Positions 1-13,143 of a stretch of DNA of 64,000 nucleotides are shown in pieces (the first letter of the stretch is position 1; every line of letters begins with the position of its first letter). Made by a program: the position numbers and the translations under genes. The stretch comes from Gammaproteobacteria bacterium Ga0077554 (GTDB lineage Bacteria > Pseudomonadota > Gammaproteobacteria > Ga0077554 > Ga007554). The stretch is from assembly GCA_001464585.1 (NCBI GenBank), contig LNFF01000032.1, positions 177,213-241,212 on the forward strand. The letters are read 5' to 3'. Under the pieces are notes generated by a model. The model was not told the origin of the DNA. It did not search any database and saw nothing but the letters and a program-made list of their open reading frames with translations.

Positions 1-1
1 C

Positions 2-157
2 CATATCATGAAATATTATCCCTACGCGATTTTTTATCCGATCATCTACTGGATGCTGATGTCTGTCACCACGGTGATATCGATGACGGCGTTGTTCAGG
101 AAACCGGCCAAACAAGCAGTACGCTGGGATACTGCCCGTAATGGCAAAATGGCGTGA
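2..157 (+). CDS. C-terminal end of a PgaC-like polysaccharide synthase (partial)
   Basis: An open frame runs in from the left edge and stops at TGA 155-157. The 51 visible residues start HIMKYYPYAIF and contain one hydrophobic helix (IIYWMLMSVTTVISMTAL). They end in a basic tail with VRWDTARNGKM. This matches the last transmembrane segment and the tail of processive family-2 glycosyltransferases of the PgaC/poly-N-acetylglucosamine synthase type. The catalytic part lies outside the window, so the assignment is inference. It is supported by the TPR/beta-barrel gene that follows six bases later, as in pga-type export operons. Confidence 0.5.
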   Translation, partial: HIMKYYPYAIFYPIIYWMLMSVTTVISMTALFRKPAKQAVRWDTARNGKMA

Positions 158-163
158 GGTGAC

Positions 164-1864
164 GTGATCACGATGAAAGCAAGGATCGCGGTGCCCTTAT
201 TGCTGGTGAGTCTGTCGGTGCTGTGGCCGGGGTTGTCGTGCGCCGGAATGCGTGAGGATGCCAGGCAGCTTGTCGATCAAAAGAATTTCGTCGGCGCCTT
301 GGAAAAGTATGACCGGCTGCTGGCCGAAACACCTGATGACGCCGACCTTCTGATCGAAGCTGGCCGCGTCAATGCCTGGGCGGATCGGCACCAGGAGGCG
401 GTAATAATCTATCAGCGCGTTCTCGTTGTGGCGCCGCAACGCCGCAATGACGTATTGCTGCCGCTGGCATGGCAATTGACCTGGTCGGGACAGCATCGGG
501 GCGCGATCCCACTATTCCGCGAATCTCTCATCGCTGATCCTGATAATCGCGACGCACGACGCGGCCTCGCCGAAGCACTTAGCGGCGACAACCGTCTGGC
601 GGAGGCATTGGGCGAATACCAGAAGCTGATCGCCTCTAATGCCGGTGACCTGCAAGCGCGTCACGGCGAAGCACGCCTGCTGTTATGGATGGATCGTTAT
701 GCCGAAGCCGAACAGCGTTATCAGGCGATGCTGCGGGAAAATCCCGACGACAAGGAAGCTGCAATTGGATTGGCTCGCACACACAACTGGAGTGGCCGAC
801 ATTTTCTCGCGGCACGCGAATATGAAGCCGCTGCCAGAAAATGGCCTGCGGACGAGACCATCAAAACCGACCTGGCGACGGCGCAACGCTGGGCGGGAGC
901 CGACAACCTTGCTCTGCGCACGTTGAGCGGAATTTCCGGAGACAGCGCCGCGACACTGCGCCGTCAGATCAAGATAGATTCGCTTCGTGGGCTGCGCTTC
1001 GGCGCCACCACGGCTTATGATACCGACAGGCTGCGGGTTAATACCGCAACGCTGGCGTTCCGTTACCCGTTTGATGCAACCCGATTATTGCAAACCTCGC
1101 TCCGCCGGGCGCAGATCGAACAACGCGGACAGCATGCCGACGGCAAGGAATTACTCGTTTCCTACGGCGACAGGTTTGGCGCTTTCGATGCGCCACGCGG
1201 GATGCTCTGGCCCTCCGTCAGTGCGGGTATCCGCGACTACGAGGGTTGGCAAACCTTTGCATGGCGCGCCGGTGTAAAGTGGTTGCCCGCCGATCTGTGG
1301 CGAATCGATTTCGACGCAGGTAATGAAGTCATCGAAAACATCCCCTCCGTGCGCAACCACGTCACATTCACCTCTCTTGGCGCAGGAACGGAAGTCAGGA
1401 TTCATCCGCGCATCACCGCTGCCGCCAGCCTTGGCGTGGGGCGCTTCGATGATGGAAATATCCGTAATCGCTTGCGGGCACGCATCGAGGGCTTGGTGCT
1501 GACCCAACCACGCATCACGCTGGGTTGGGAAGGTTTACGTTTTTCCAACAGCAAACCCGACATCGTGCGTGGCTACTACAACCCGGAAAGTTATATCGAA
1601 AACAAATTGATTACAAGTATCGAAACTACACGCTGGGACTGGAATTTCCAGGCCAGAGCAGGCTTGGGGCGGCTCAGCGAAGAACCGTCGGGAATAGGCC
1701 GTGGAATCTATTCCTGGGAACTTCATGCCTGGCGCTATATCAGGGATTCAACAAACCTGCGCCTGTTTGTCGGGCGCTCCGATTCCGCCTTCAACTCCAA
1801 CTCAACATTCGGCAGCGGATACTCGCGTAGCTACGGCGGCATCGATCTAACCATCATCTTCTGA
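164..1864 (+). CDS. TPR-repeat outer-membrane beta-barrel protein, PgaA/YaiO-like exporter
   Basis: A 566-residue protein with a Sec signal peptide (hydrophobic core at about residues 9-22, small residues SCAG near 25-28). Tetratricopeptide-like helical repeats with the DPDN/NPDD loop pattern fill about residues 30-260. The C-terminal 300 residues alternate polar and aromatic residues and end in Phe, as outer-membrane barrels do. The architecture resembles PgaA, the outer-membrane exporter of poly-N-acetylglucosamine, but PgaA is longer (about 800 residues), so YaiO-type relatives are an alternative. It follows the synthase fragment by six bases and is probably co-transcribed with it. The start could be GTG 164 or ATG 173; the latter puts the signal peptide at the N-terminus. 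Confidence 0.6.
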   Translation: MITMKARIAVPLLLVSLSVLWPGLSCAGMREDARQLVDQKNFVGALEKYDRLLAETPDDADLLIEAGRVNAWADRHQEAVIIYQRVLVVAPQRRNDVLLPLAWQLTWSGQHRGAIPLFRESLIADPDNRDARRGLAEALSGDNRLAEALGEYQKLIASNAGDLQARHGEARLLLWMDRYAEAEQRYQAMLRENPDDKEAAIGLARTHNWSGRHFLAAREYEAAARKWPADETIKTDLATAQRWAGADNLALRTLSGISGDSAATLRRQIKIDSLRGLRFGATTAYDTDRLRVNTATLAFRYPFDATRLLQTSLRRAQIEQRGQHADGKELLVSYGDRFGAFDAPRGMLWPSVSAGIRDYEGWQTFAWRAGVKWLPADLWRIDFDAGNEVIENIPSVRNHVTFTSLGAGTEVRIHPRITAAASLGVGRFDDGNIRNRLRARIEGLVLTQPRITLGWEGLRFSNSKPDIVRGYYNPESYIENKLITSIETTRWDWNFQARAGLGRLSEEPSGIGRGIYSWELHAWRYIRDSTNLRLFVGRSDSAFNSNSTFGSGYSRSYGGIDLTIIF

Positions 1865-1882
1865 CGATCAGCGCGAATTGGT

Positions 1883-5064
<3,182 letters not shown>

Positions 5065-5065
5065 T

Positions 5066-5983
5066 TCATTCTCCCTTGGCGGCCTTCACTGCATGGCCGC
5101 CAAAGGCGTTGCGCATCAGTGACAGGAGACGGAACGGGTAGCCTTCGCTGTCCTGGCTGTTAAAGCGCATTTGCAGCGCCAGCGTCATCACTGGCGTGGC
5201 GACACCTTGGTCGATACCTTCAATGGCCGTCCAGCGGCCTTCGCCAGAGTCCGGTACATAGGGCGCGATTTTATCCAGGGATTGATCATCCTTGATCGCT
5301 TCGGCGGTCAGGTCAAGCAGCCAGCTACGCACCACGGAACTGTGACGCCACAACTCGGTGATTTGCCCCAGATCCAGCGCAAATTCATCCTTGCCACGCA
5401 ACAGCGCCAGACCTTCAGCGAAGGCCTGCATCATGCCGTATTCAATGCCGTTATGAATCATTTTGGTGAAGTGGCCAGCGCCAATCGGGCCGACATGCGC
5501 CCAGCCGCGATCAGGCGCGGGCGCCAGAACTTTGAGCGCGGGTTCCAGCATCTTGGCAACCTCGGGCTTGCCTCCCACCATCAAACAGTAACCGTTATCC
5601 AGTCCCCAGATGCCGCCCGAGGTGCCTGCATCCATGAAGTTAATGCCATGCTCGGCCAGCCAGGCGCCCCGGCGCTGGCTATCGTGATAATTGGAGTTGC
5701 CGCCATCCACTACCAGATCGCCACGGGAAAGCAGCGGGATTAATTCACGAATCTGCTGCTCAGTGGGGTCACCGCTGGGCAGCATCAGCCATACAATACG
5801 CGGTGCAGCAAGTTTTGTAACGGCATCGGCGACAGAGGTGGCGGGAATCATGCCCTCTTCGGCCGCGATTTTGTTAACGACATCCATGGAGCGGTTATAG
5901 CCGACCACCTGCACCCCGCCACGGCACAGGCGACGCGCCATGTTGCCGCCCATTTTGCCAAGCCCTATCAATGCCATTTTCAT
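5066..5983 (-). CDS. gnd: 6-phosphogluconate dehydrogenase, short (decarboxylating) form
   Basis: A 305-residue protein of the short 6PGDH class (about 300 residues), clearly smaller than the 470-residue GndA. The N-terminal Rossmann motif [12 protein letters not shown] is at residues 7-18. The substrate-binding stretch [20 protein letters not shown] is near 118-137, and the catalytic Lys sits in [16 protein letters not shown]. It catalyses oxidative decarboxylation of 6-phosphogluconate to ribulose-5-phosphate. Short-form enzymes often prefer NAD, but cofactor choice cannot be read here. It is the first gene of gnd-zwf-pgi, with GGGAGA before the ATG. Its 215-base upstream region is shared with the divergent queG and holds a 20-base palindrome. 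Confidence 0.93.
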   Translation of the reverse strand: MKMALIGLGKMGGNMARRLCRGGVQVVGYNRSMDVVNKIAAEEGMIPATSVADAVTKLAAPRIVWLMLPSGDPTEQQIRELIPLLSRGDLVVDGGNSNYHDSQRRGAWLAEHGINFMDAGTSGGIWGLDNGYCLMVGGKPEVAKMLEPALKVLAPAPDRGWAHVGPIGAGHFTKMIHNGIEYGMMQAFAEGLALLRGKDEFALDLGQITELWRHSSVVRSWLLDLTAEAIKDDQSLDKIAPYVPDSGEGRWTAIEGIDQGVATPVMTLALQMRFNSQDSEGYPFRLLSLMRNAFGGHAVKAAKGE

Positions 5984-6046
5984 GCTGTGTCTCCCTTCAA
6001 GTGGTGCCTGCCCGCGCTCTGGGTCGTTTGGCCATTTATATATTTA

Positions 6047-6066
6047 GAGCCTGTTGAAACAGGCTC
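6047..6066. repeat. 20-base palindrome between gnd and queG
   Basis: GAGCCTGTT-GA-AACAGGCTC is a perfect inverted repeat with nine-base arms, placed between the divergent gnd and queG starts. There is no T-run, so a simple terminator is unlikely. An operator or a small dispersed repeat are possible. A related AACAGGCTCT string occurs at 13682-13691, just after the GIY-YIG gene stop. Confidence 0.5.
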
Positions 6067-6198
6067 CAGGCGTATCTTCTATATCGCCAATTTGTTTTGT
6101 TACTTTAGGTTCCTTGCAAGATAAGTCCTTTATGTGTCAAATTGCGGTGTGTAGTTGACCATTCATAGTAAAATAGCCACACTCATTTTGCGATAGTC

Positions 6199-7296
6199 AT
6201 GCTCATGTCCGATGCTAAAAAATCTGCTGAAACTACCGAATCGCTTGATATGTCAGCATTGGCCAACGACATCAAGCGCTGGAGCAGTGAGTTGGGTTTT
6301 CAGCAGACGGGCATCACTGATACCCATCTCGACGAAGCCGAAGCACACTTGATGAACTGGCTCAAGGCCGACCGGCATGGCGAGATGGCGTACATGGCCG
6401 CGCATGGACATAAGCGCAGCCGACCTGACTTGTTACAGCCGGGCACCATCCGGATTATTTCGGTGCGCATGGATTACCTTCCTCCCGCCGCAGTGGATGC
6501 CGCCGTGGTGCTTAATGACGCGCAATTGGGATATATTTCACGCTATGCATTGGGTCGAGATTATCACAAAGTGCTGCGCAAACGCCTGCAAAAACTTGCG
6601 GAACGCATCAGCGCGGCTATAGGGCCATTCAATTATCGTGCCTTTACGGACAGCGCGCCAGTGCTGGAAAAAGCCTTGGCGCAAAAAGCCGGTTTGGGCT
6701 GGATTGGCAAGCACACTAATTTGCTCAATCAGAAAGCCGGATCGTGGTTTTTTCTCGGTGAATTGTACACGGATTTGCCACTGCCAATTGATGGCGCGGC
6801 GGAAAATCACTGCGGCACCTGCCAGGCCTGCATCGACGTGTGCCCTACGCAAGCCATCACTGGTCCGTATCAACTTGATGCACGCCGCTGCATTTCGTAT
6901 CACACCATCGAACTGCGTGGCGCCATTCCGCTGGAATTCCGGCGTTTGATCGGTAACCGTGTGTATGGTTGCGATGATTGCCAGTTAGTGTGTCCGTGGA
7001 ATCGCTTTGCGCGTCCTACGGGTGAAGCGGATTTTATGCCACGTACCGGCCTGGATGCGCCGCAGTTAGTGGAGTTGTTTGCCTGGAGCGAAGCGGAATT
7101 TTTGCGGCGTACTGAAGGCTCTGCCATACGCCGTATTGGTTATGAGTGCTGGTTGCGCAATGTTGCCGTGGGCTTGGGTAATGCGCCGACCTCACCGCAA
7201 GTAATCGCTGCGTTGCAAGCGCGCCTGGATCACCCTTCGGCGTTAGTGCGTGAGCATGTGCAATGGGCATGGGAGCAGCATCATGGATCTGATTAA
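6199..7296 (+). CDS. queG: epoxyqueuosine reductase
   Basis: A 365-residue cobalamin-dependent iron-sulfur reductase making the last step of queuosine (epoxyqueuosine to queuosine) in tRNAs with GUN anticodons. The N-terminal B12-binding region contains the family stretch YALGRDYHKVLRKRL. Two ferredoxin-type [4Fe-4S] clusters follow: CGTCQACIDVCPTQAI and CDDCQLVCPWN. The C-terminal HEAT-like part carries LVREHVQWAWEQH. Length is as expected (E. coli QueG 379). ATG 6199 and ATG 6205 are both possible starts. The stop overlaps the next gene by 14 bases, implying co-transcription, although the functions look unrelated. Confidence 0.95.
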   Translation: MLMSDAKKSAETTESLDMSALANDIKRWSSELGFQQTGITDTHLDEAEAHLMNWLKADRHGEMAYMAAHGHKRSRPDLLQPGTIRIISVRMDYLPPAAVDAAVVLNDAQLGYISRYALGRDYHKVLRKRLQKLAERISAAIGPFNYRAFTDSAPVLEKALAQKAGLGWIGKHTNLLNQKAGSWFFLGELYTDLPLPIDGAAENHCGTCQACIDVCPTQAITGPYQLDARRCISYHTIELRGAIPLEFRRLIGNRVYGCDDCQLVCPWNRFARPTGEADFMPRTGLDAPQLVELFAWSEAEFLRRTEGSAIRRIGYECWLRNVAVGLGNAPTSPQVIAALQARLDHPSALVREHVQWAWEQHHGSD

Positions 7297-8530
7297 TCAT
7301 CGTAAAAATCTGCTGGACATATTCTACAGCGCGCTGCAGGCAGTGAATGGGCGCACCTGTGTGCGTGATTATTTGCTTGAGCATCCTGTCGCACGCCAGC
7401 CTCTCTATCTGGTGTCCGTCGGCAAAGCGGCCAATGAGATGGCGGAGGGTGCCTTTGAGGTAATGCCAGCGCAGATTACGCGCGCGCTGGTGATCACCAA
7501 GGCCGGGCATGGCGATGCCAGCCTGTTTAAATCCCACGCCGTCACCTTGCTGGAATCAGCGCACCCACTGCCCGATCAACGTAGCCTGCAGGCGGGTGCC
7601 GTGTTGCTGAGTTTTATACACGACGCACCGCCGGATGCGCATTTTCTGTTTTTAATCTCAGGGGGCACATCAAGTCTGGTTGAAGTGTTGCCAGACGGTA
7701 TGACATTGGCAGCGTTAGCGCAGGTGAATGAATGGTTATTGGGCAGTGGTCTGGATATCCATCATATCAACTGCGTACGCAAAGCTATGTCATGTATCAA
7801 GGGCGGGCGTCTGGCAGTGGATCTCGCGGGACGCACTGCCGATGTGCTGTTAATCTCCGATGTGCCGGGCAATGCGCTGGCGAATATTGGTTCCGGCCTG
7901 CTGGTGGCAGATGATGAAAACGCGCCGCGTGTGAGCGATATTGATATGCCGTCACAGATACGCGCGCTCATTAAGACCGCGCCTGCCGCACCGGCGAAAA
8001 ATCACCCCTGTTTTTTAGGCATCAAAAGCCACATTATTGCCAGTAACGAAGTTGCCTGCCGCGCTGCCGAAAGACATGCACAACAATTAGGCTACACTGT
8101 ACACCGCCATGCCGATATCATTACCGGCGATACTATTGACGTGGCTCATGTGCAGGCGCGCATGCTCAAAGAGGGTGTTCCGGGTGTATATATTGGTGGC
8201 GGAGAGACCACCATACAGTTACCGCCGCAACCGGGGCGCGGTGGCCGCAATCAGAGTTTGGCGCTGGCAGTGGCTCAGGAAATTGCAGGTTACAACAATA
8301 TCGTGTTTTTAGCCGCTGGAACGGACGGTAGCGATGGCTCCACCCATGATGCCGGGGCGATAGTGGATGGGGCCACTATTAAACGTGGTGAGGGTAAAGG
8401 TTATGATGCGGCAAGCTGCCTGATGCGCGCCGACGCGGGCACATTTCTCGCCGCCAGCGGCGATTTGATTACCACTGACCCGACCGGAACGAATGTCATG
8501 GACCTTATGCTAGGCATGAAAACCGCATGA
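7283..8530 (+). CDS. glycerate 2-kinase, DUF4147/MOFRL family
   Basis: A 415-residue member of the GckA/TtuD glycerate-2-kinase family. An N-terminal DUF4147 domain (about 1-240) includes FLISGGTSSLVE and NCVRKAMSCIKGGRLA. A C-terminal MOFRL domain contains YIGGGETT, GRGGRNQSLALA and AGTDGSDGSTHDAGA. It phosphorylates D-glycerate to 2-phosphoglycerate. ATG 7283 was chosen because it fits the family N-terminus and has GGGAG eight bases upstream; the upstream frame lies inside queG. With the hydroxyacid dehydrogenase that follows, it would form a hydroxypyruvate-to-2-phosphoglycerate route (inference). Confidence 0.88.
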   Translation: MDLINHRKNLLDIFYSALQAVNGRTCVRDYLLEHPVARQPLYLVSVGKAANEMAEGAFEVMPAQITRALVITKAGHGDASLFKSHAVTLLESAHPLPDQRSLQAGAVLLSFIHDAPPDAHFLFLISGGTSSLVEVLPDGMTLAALAQVNEWLLGSGLDIHHINCVRKAMSCIKGGRLAVDLAGRTADVLLISDVPGNALANIGSGLLVADDENAPRVSDIDMPSQIRALIKTAPAAPAKNHPCFLGIKSHIIASNEVACRAAERHAQQLGYTVHRHADIITGDTIDVAHVQARMLKEGVPGVYIGGGETTIQLPPQPGRGGRNQSLALAVAQEIAGYNNIVFLAAGTDGSDGSTHDAGAIVDGATIKRGEGKGYDAASCLMRADAGTFLAASGDLITTDPTGTNVMDLMLGMKTA

Positions 8531-8553
8531 TAAGTGTGGTATTGTAGACAACT

Positions 8554-9534
8554 ATGCGCATAGTGCTATTAGACCAAGGTGCAATGGAGCTGATCGGATC
8601 GGTGGGCAGTCACGGCGATCTGGATTTTTCACGCCTCGCCGCCACGCTCCCGGAATGGCAAGCGTATGAGGCGACGGCCGATACGCAGGTTGCCGAGCGC
8701 ATCGCCAATGCCACTGTCGCCGTGAGTAACAAGGTGCGCATTGACGATGCCGCCATGAGCCGCGCGCCGCACCTGCGCCTGATCTGTATCGCCGCCACCG
8801 GCACCAATCATGTGGATCTGGAAGCTGCGCGCCGCCGGGGGATTGCCGTATGCAATGTGCCGGGTTATGCCACGGCCTCGGTAGTGCAACATGTGTTTGC
8901 CTTGATATTGGCGCTGTCGATCCGCTTGCCGGATTATCAGCAAGCGCTACGCGCTGGGCGCTGGCAACAGGGTAGCCAATTCTGTCTCCTGGATTACCCG
9001 ATCCGTGAAATCGCCGGAAAGACTTTGGGTATCATTGGCTACGGCGAGCTAGGTCAGGCGGTGGCGCGTATCGCCGAAGCGTTTGGTATGAAGATAATGG
9101 TGGCTCATTATCGGGAGGGGCAACCCAATGCCGGGCAAACACGCACACCCCTGCAGGAACTGCTGCCGCAGGTCGACATACTCAGTTTGCACTGCCCGTT
9201 AACCCCGGAAACACGCGGCTTGATCGGTGCGGCAGAACTGGCGCTGATGCGGCCCGATGCCTTGCTGATTAATACAGCGCGTGGCGGCATTGTCGATGAA
9301 GCGGCTTTGGCGGCAGCCTTGTGTCAGGGCAAACTGGGAGGCGCGGGGGTGGACGTGCTAACGCAAGAACCGCCCACGCAGGATAACCCACTGCTGGCGG
9401 CGAACATCCCTAACCTGATATTGACGCCGCACATTGCCTGGGCCAGCCGCGAGGCACGCCAGCGGTTAGTGGATGAAGTGGCGGCGAATATACGGGCATT
9501 TTTGCAGGGTGAAACACGCCATCGGGTCGCCTGA
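8554..9534 (+). CDS. D-2-hydroxyacid dehydrogenase, probable glycerate dehydrogenase/hydroxypyruvate reductase
   Basis: A 326-residue NAD(P)-dependent dehydrogenase of the D-isomer-specific 2-hydroxyacid family. The Rossmann glycine motif is GIIGYGELGQAVARIAEAFG. The catalytic triad is visible as Arg in NTARGGIVDE, Glu in TQEPP and His in LTPHIAW. The ATGTNHVDLEAARRRGIAVCNVPGY region resembles HprA-type glycerate dehydrogenases. It lies 23 bases after glycerate 2-kinase on the same strand, which supports reduction of hydroxypyruvate to glycerate. Other 2-ketoacid substrates cannot be excluded from sequence. Confidence 0.85.
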   Translation: MRIVLLDQGAMELIGSVGSHGDLDFSRLAATLPEWQAYEATADTQVAERIANATVAVSNKVRIDDAAMSRAPHLRLICIAATGTNHVDLEAARRRGIAVCNVPGYATASVVQHVFALILALSIRLPDYQQALRAGRWQQGSQFCLLDYPIREIAGKTLGIIGYGELGQAVARIAEAFGMKIMVAHYREGQPNAGQTRTPLQELLPQVDILSLHCPLTPETRGLIGAAELALMRPDALLINTARGGIVDEAALAAALCQGKLGGAGVDVLTQEPPTQDNPLLAANIPNLILTPHIAWASREARQRLVDEVAANIRAFLQGETRHRVA

Positions 9535-9651
9535 AAAGGTTTATTATTTATCAGCTTAGAGAATAACTTGCTTTACCCAAGTGGGATTTATATGGTAATA
9601 ATAAAAAATACCGGATCGCTTGAATAAAGGCGTAACACAGCAGGGATATCA

Positions 9652-11565
9652 ATGGGAATCATTAATCGCCGTTTTGCGATTGTAGTGCATGACTTGTGTA
9701 TAGTGTTATTGGCTTGGGTAGCGGCCTATTTACTCCGGCATAATTTTGCCTGGCAGAGCATAGAATGGCGGCCTGTCATGCACCTGTTGCCCGTGGTGGC
9801 AGCGGCGCAAGGCCTGGTATTCTGGGGTATTGGCCTGCATCGCGGTTTGTGGCGTTTTGCCAGCCTTCCTGATTTGTGGAATATTATCCGCGCCGCCGTG
9901 TTGGGGGCGTTGGCAGTCGCGTTGGCGCTGTTTTTGTTCAACCGCCTGGAGGGTGTGCCGCGTGTGGTGCTGGCCGTTTATCCGGTCCTGTTGATTCTGT
10001 TGCTGAGCGCGCCGCGCCTTGCTTACCGTATGTGGCGGGACCGTGGGCTGACGGCGCAGGCGATGGCTGTCGGAAAACGCGTTTTGATCCTCGGCGCCGG
10101 GCGTGCTGGCGAAATGCTGGCGCGCGACATACGACGCGATAGTGAATACCTGCTGGTGGGTTTCCTGGACGATAACCCCCAGCTCAAAGGCACCAAAATC
10201 CATGGCCTGCCAGTGTTGGGCTCTACGGAACGCCTGGCGCATGTGCTCGACACCTTGGATATAGATGTGGTGATTATCGCCATCACCTCCGCCGGCGGCG
10301 CACAGATACGCCATGTGGTGGAGATGTGCGAGCAGGCCAAGGTGCAATTCAGAATTCTGCCGCGTATGCAGGATTTGATGTCAGGGTTGATCAGCCTCAA
10401 AGATGTGCGTGAGGTAGCGATTGATGATCTACTCGGCCGCGAGCCGGTATCGCTGGACTGGTGCGCGATCAGTGCCGGATTGGCGGGCAAGGCAGTGCTG
10501 GTGAGTGGTGCGGGCGGCTCGATTGGCTCTGAGTTATGCCGGCAGATTGCGCGTCTGAAACCGGCGTCTATCATCCTGTTCGAGCGTTGCGAATTTAATC
10601 TTTACAGCATCGAGATGGAGCTGCGTGAGCAATATCCCAGTCTGGTAGTGCACGTGTGTCTGGGTGATGTGTGCGATCGGAGTGGGGTGGAGCATGCGCT
10701 GAGCAAGCATCGGCCAGAAGTGATTTTTCATGCGGCGGCTTACAAGCATGTGCCGATGCTGCAAACCCAGGCGCGTGAAGCGGTGCGCAACAATGTGCTG
10801 GGTACCAAGACTCTGGCGCTGGCCGCTGATAAATATAGTTGCACCACTTTCGTCATGATATCCACTGACAAGGCGGTGAACCCTGCCAATATTATGGGCA
10901 CCAGCAAACGTGTCGCAGAGATTTTCTGCCAGATGCTGGACCGTTGCTCCGCCACCCGCTATATCACCGTGCGCTTTGGTAATGTGCTGGGTTCGGCAGG
11001 CAGTGTGGTGCCGCTATTTCAGAAGCAAATCGCGGCAGGCGGGCCAGTCACCGTCACCCACCCCGATATCACCCGCTATTTCATGACAATTCCCGAGGCC
11101 TGCCAGTTAATCATGCAATCTGCTGTGATGGGTAAGGGCGGTGAAATTTTTGTGCTCAATATGGGTGAACCCGTCAAGATCCGTTATCTTGCCGAACAAA
11201 TGATTCGCTTGTCGGGAAAAATTCCTGGCGAAGATATTAAAATCGCCTATACCGGTTTGCGGCCCGGTGAAAAATTGTATGAAGAGTTGTTCCACAAGCA
11301 GGAAGGTCTGAACGAAACCGGGCATGAAAAAATCTTCCTGGCGCAGAGCCGGGAGGTTGCCTGGGATTATTTGAACGAAGTTATTGATGCCATGGATCGG
11401 TCATGCAAGGAGTATGACGATGCACAATGTGTGCTGCTGCTGAAGAAACTTGTGCCTGAAATGGAAGATCCCTCTGTTCATAAGATTACCAATGCCCTTC
11501 TGCCCGTCATCTCCAAAGTACTGGAATTCAAGCGCGGCAACCGCAATGATGCAAAAGAGCCGTGA
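9652..11565 (+). CDS. membrane-bound nucleotide-sugar 4,6-dehydratase/epimerase, FlaA1/CapD/PglF family
   Basis: A 637-residue inner-membrane enzyme. Four hydrophobic segments span about residues 8-125. A CoA-binding-like Rossmann domain ([17 protein letters not shown], about 143-160) follows, then a C-terminal SDR domain with [14 protein letters not shown] (near 284) and the [18 protein letters not shown] motif. The Tyr of the usual YxxxK triad is Met here, as in WbpM-type dehydratases. Such enzymes convert UDP-GlcNAc to a 4-keto-6-deoxy sugar for glycans. AGGG lies about seven bases before the ATG. It overlaps galU by four bases, so the two form a surface-polysaccharide precursor operon. 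Confidence 0.9.
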   Translation: MGIINRRFAIVVHDLCIVLLAWVAAYLLRHNFAWQSIEWRPVMHLLPVVAAAQGLVFWGIGLHRGLWRFASLPDLWNIIRAAVLGALAVALALFLFNRLEGVPRVVLAVYPVLLILLLSAPRLAYRMWRDRGLTAQAMAVGKRVLILGAGRAGEMLARDIRRDSEYLLVGFLDDNPQLKGTKIHGLPVLGSTERLAHVLDTLDIDVVIIAITSAGGAQIRHVVEMCEQAKVQFRILPRMQDLMSGLISLKDVREVAIDDLLGREPVSLDWCAISAGLAGKAVLVSGAGGSIGSELCRQIARLKPASIILFERCEFNLYSIEMELREQYPSLVVHVCLGDVCDRSGVEHALSKHRPEVIFHAAAYKHVPMLQTQAREAVRNNVLGTKTLALAADKYSCTTFVMISTDKAVNPANIMGTSKRVAEIFCQMLDRCSATRYITVRFGNVLGSAGSVVPLFQKQIAAGGPVTVTHPDITRYFMTIPEACQLIMQSAVMGKGGEIFVLNMGEPVKIRYLAEQMIRLSGKIPGEDIKIAYTGLRPGEKLYEELFHKQEGLNETGHEKIFLAQSREVAWDYLNEVIDAMDRSCKEYDDAQCVLLLKKLVPEMEDPSVHKITNALLPVISKVLEFKRGNRNDAKEP

Positions 11566-12461
11566 CGCAAAAGATTAGAAAAGCTGTTTTTCCGGTCGCT
11601 GGCATGGGTACGCGCTTTTTACCCGCGACCAAAGCCAATCCCAAGGAAATGTTACCCATCGTCGACAAACCGCTGATTCAATATGCGGCAGAAGAAGCGA
11701 TCGCAGCAGGCATGACCGAGCTTATTTTTGTGACCAGCAGCAGCAAGCGCGCCATTGAAGACCATTTTGATAAAAACTATGAAATGGAAACCGAGCTTGA
11801 AAAACGCGGCAAGCATGAGCTGTTGTCGATTGTGCGCAGCGTGGTGCCTGCCGGCGTGTCCTGTATTTATGTGCGCCAGCCTGAGGCGCTGGGTTTGGGG
11901 CATGCAGTATTATGTGCCAAATCCGTAGTCGGCAATGAAGCCTTTGCCGTGATTTTGGCAGACGACTTGATTGATGGTGGGATTGACGGCGATGGAGCCA
12001 ATTGTTTAACACAAATGGCCGCAGTCTACGAAAATCATGGATGCAGTATTTTGGGCGTGGAAGAAGTGCCGCAGGCTGAAACTGACAAATACGGCATTGT
12101 CAAAGCCTCGTCCTTGATAGACCGTGTCAGCAAAGTCGACACCATTGTCGAAAAGCCCACTCCTGATGTCGCGTCGTCTAATCTTGCCGTCGTCGGGCGT
12201 TATATTTTAACACCGCGCATTTTCGAATTATTGGAGCATACCGGGCGCGGCGCTGGGGGTGAAATTCAATTAACCGATGCAATCGCCCGGCTGCTGCTTG
12301 AAGAGCGCGTGTTAGCCTATCGCTTTTTAGGCAAACGCCATGATTGCGGCAGTAAATTAGGCTACCTGCAGGCCACGGTGGAATACGCCTTGCGTCATCC
12401 GCAGTTAAAGGATGAGTTCAGGGAATATTTGCAATCCATCCTGCCCAGCTTAAAGGGCTGA
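11562..12461 (+). CDS. galU: UTP-glucose-1-phosphate uridylyltransferase
   Basis: A 299-residue nucleotidyltransferase making UDP-glucose from UTP and glucose-1-phosphate. The N-terminal signature [18 protein letters not shown] and the metal/sugar-binding VILADDLID are present, with EKPTP, GRYIL and [10 protein letters not shown] further along, all diagnostic of GalU. The GTG start overlaps the preceding stop as GTGA, giving translational coupling to the sugar dehydratase. UDP-glucose would feed exopolysaccharide, consistent with the PgaC/PgaA-like genes at the left edge. Confidence 0.96.
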   Translation: MTQKIRKAVFPVAGMGTRFLPATKANPKEMLPIVDKPLIQYAAEEAIAAGMTELIFVTSSSKRAIEDHFDKNYEMETELEKRGKHELLSIVRSVVPAGVSCIYVRQPEALGLGHAVLCAKSVVGNEAFAVILADDLIDGGIDGDGANCLTQMAAVYENHGCSILGVEEVPQAETDKYGIVKASSLIDRVSKVDTIVEKPTPDVASSNLAVVGRYILTPRIFELLEHTGRGAGGEIQLTDAIARLLLEERVLAYRFLGKRHDCGSKLGYLQATVEYALRHPQLKDEFREYLQSILPSLKG

Positions 12462-12560
12462 CGCCCGACGCTTCCGGCTTCTCCCGGGTGGGGGTTTAGT
12501 CCTGAATCAGGCAATGATACGTCTTTAGGCCGCTTGCAGGCGAGATGGACAATGTTCAAG

Positions 12561-13013
12561 TTATTCTTGTTTTACGACTAACATGCGCGTCATCACCTTC
12601 ACCAACATCTCGGCCTCTGCTACGCTCAGGTGACGGGCAAACAGCACCTCAATCTGCTCGCCATACACCGGCCACATGGTTTTTCGAGTATCCAACCCGG
12701 CCTGTGTAATCACGCAAAATGACCCGCGCCGATCATCCGGACACGGCTCACGACGCAATAATCCCGCCGCTTCCAGACGATCCGCAAGGCGCGTTAAATT
12801 ACTGCGTGACAGCACAATCCGCTCGGCCAGTTGATGCATGCGCAAACGCTGATCCGGCGCTTTTTCCAACTCCCACAACACGTCATACCACGCCAGCGGA
12901 GGCAGCTTGGCGCGCGCCAAGGCGTCCTCAATCCGCTCCATTAAACGGCTATGCGTCGCCAAAAATAACGGCCAGGCACGGCCTTTGGGATCAGGATCCT
13001 TATGTATGGGCAT
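12561..13013 (-). CDS. MarR-family transcriptional regulator
   Basis: A 150-residue winged-helix protein. The helix-turn-helix lies near residues 58-82 (RIVLSRSNLTRLADRLEAAG) and the wing contains the usual DDRR (93-96). Two cysteines, C91 and C100, bracket that wing loop and could form a thiol switch, which is inference. The ATG at 13013 was chosen for the GAGGT eight bases upstream; a longer frame reaches 13073 but would run over the first operator. It is divergent from a rhodanese gene, and the shared region holds two near-palindromes that probably bind this protein. A role in sulfane-sulfur or oxidant response would fit. Confidence 0.85.
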   Translation of the reverse strand: MPIHKDPDPKGRAWPLFLATHSRLMERIEDALARAKLPPLAWYDVLWELEKAPDQRLRMHQLAERIVLSRSNLTRLADRLEAAGLLRREPCPDDRRGSFCVITQAGLDTRKTMWPVYGEQIEVLFARHLSVAEAEMLVKVMTRMLVVKQE

Positions 13014-13057
13014 TTGTTTTACCTCGAAAAATCGCTCAACCGCCATCATCTCAAAAT

Positions 13058-13077
13058 ATAGTTGCAATTTCAACTAT
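13058..13077. promoter_or_regulatory. probable MarR operator 1
   Basis: ATAGTTG-CAATTT-CAACTAT has perfect seven-base inverted arms; only one inner base pair breaks the 20-base dyad. It lies 45 bases upstream of the MarR start, in an AT-rich strip between two divergent genes. Dyads of this length are typical MarR-dimer sites. Confidence 0.6.
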
Positions 13078-13090
13078 TTCATGGAATCAT

Positions 13091-13110
13091 ATTGTTGAAA
13101 TTACAACTAT
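13091..13110. promoter_or_regulatory. probable MarR operator 2
   Basis: ATTGTTG-AAATTA-CAACTAT repeats the pattern of operator 1 with two mismatched pairs. A further half-site, AATTCAACTAT, follows at 13115-13125. The spacing of 33 bases between dyad centres is about three helical turns, so two dimers could sit on one face. Confidence 0.55.
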
Positions 13111-13143
13111 ATTTAATTCAACTATATTACCAAAGAGATCGTC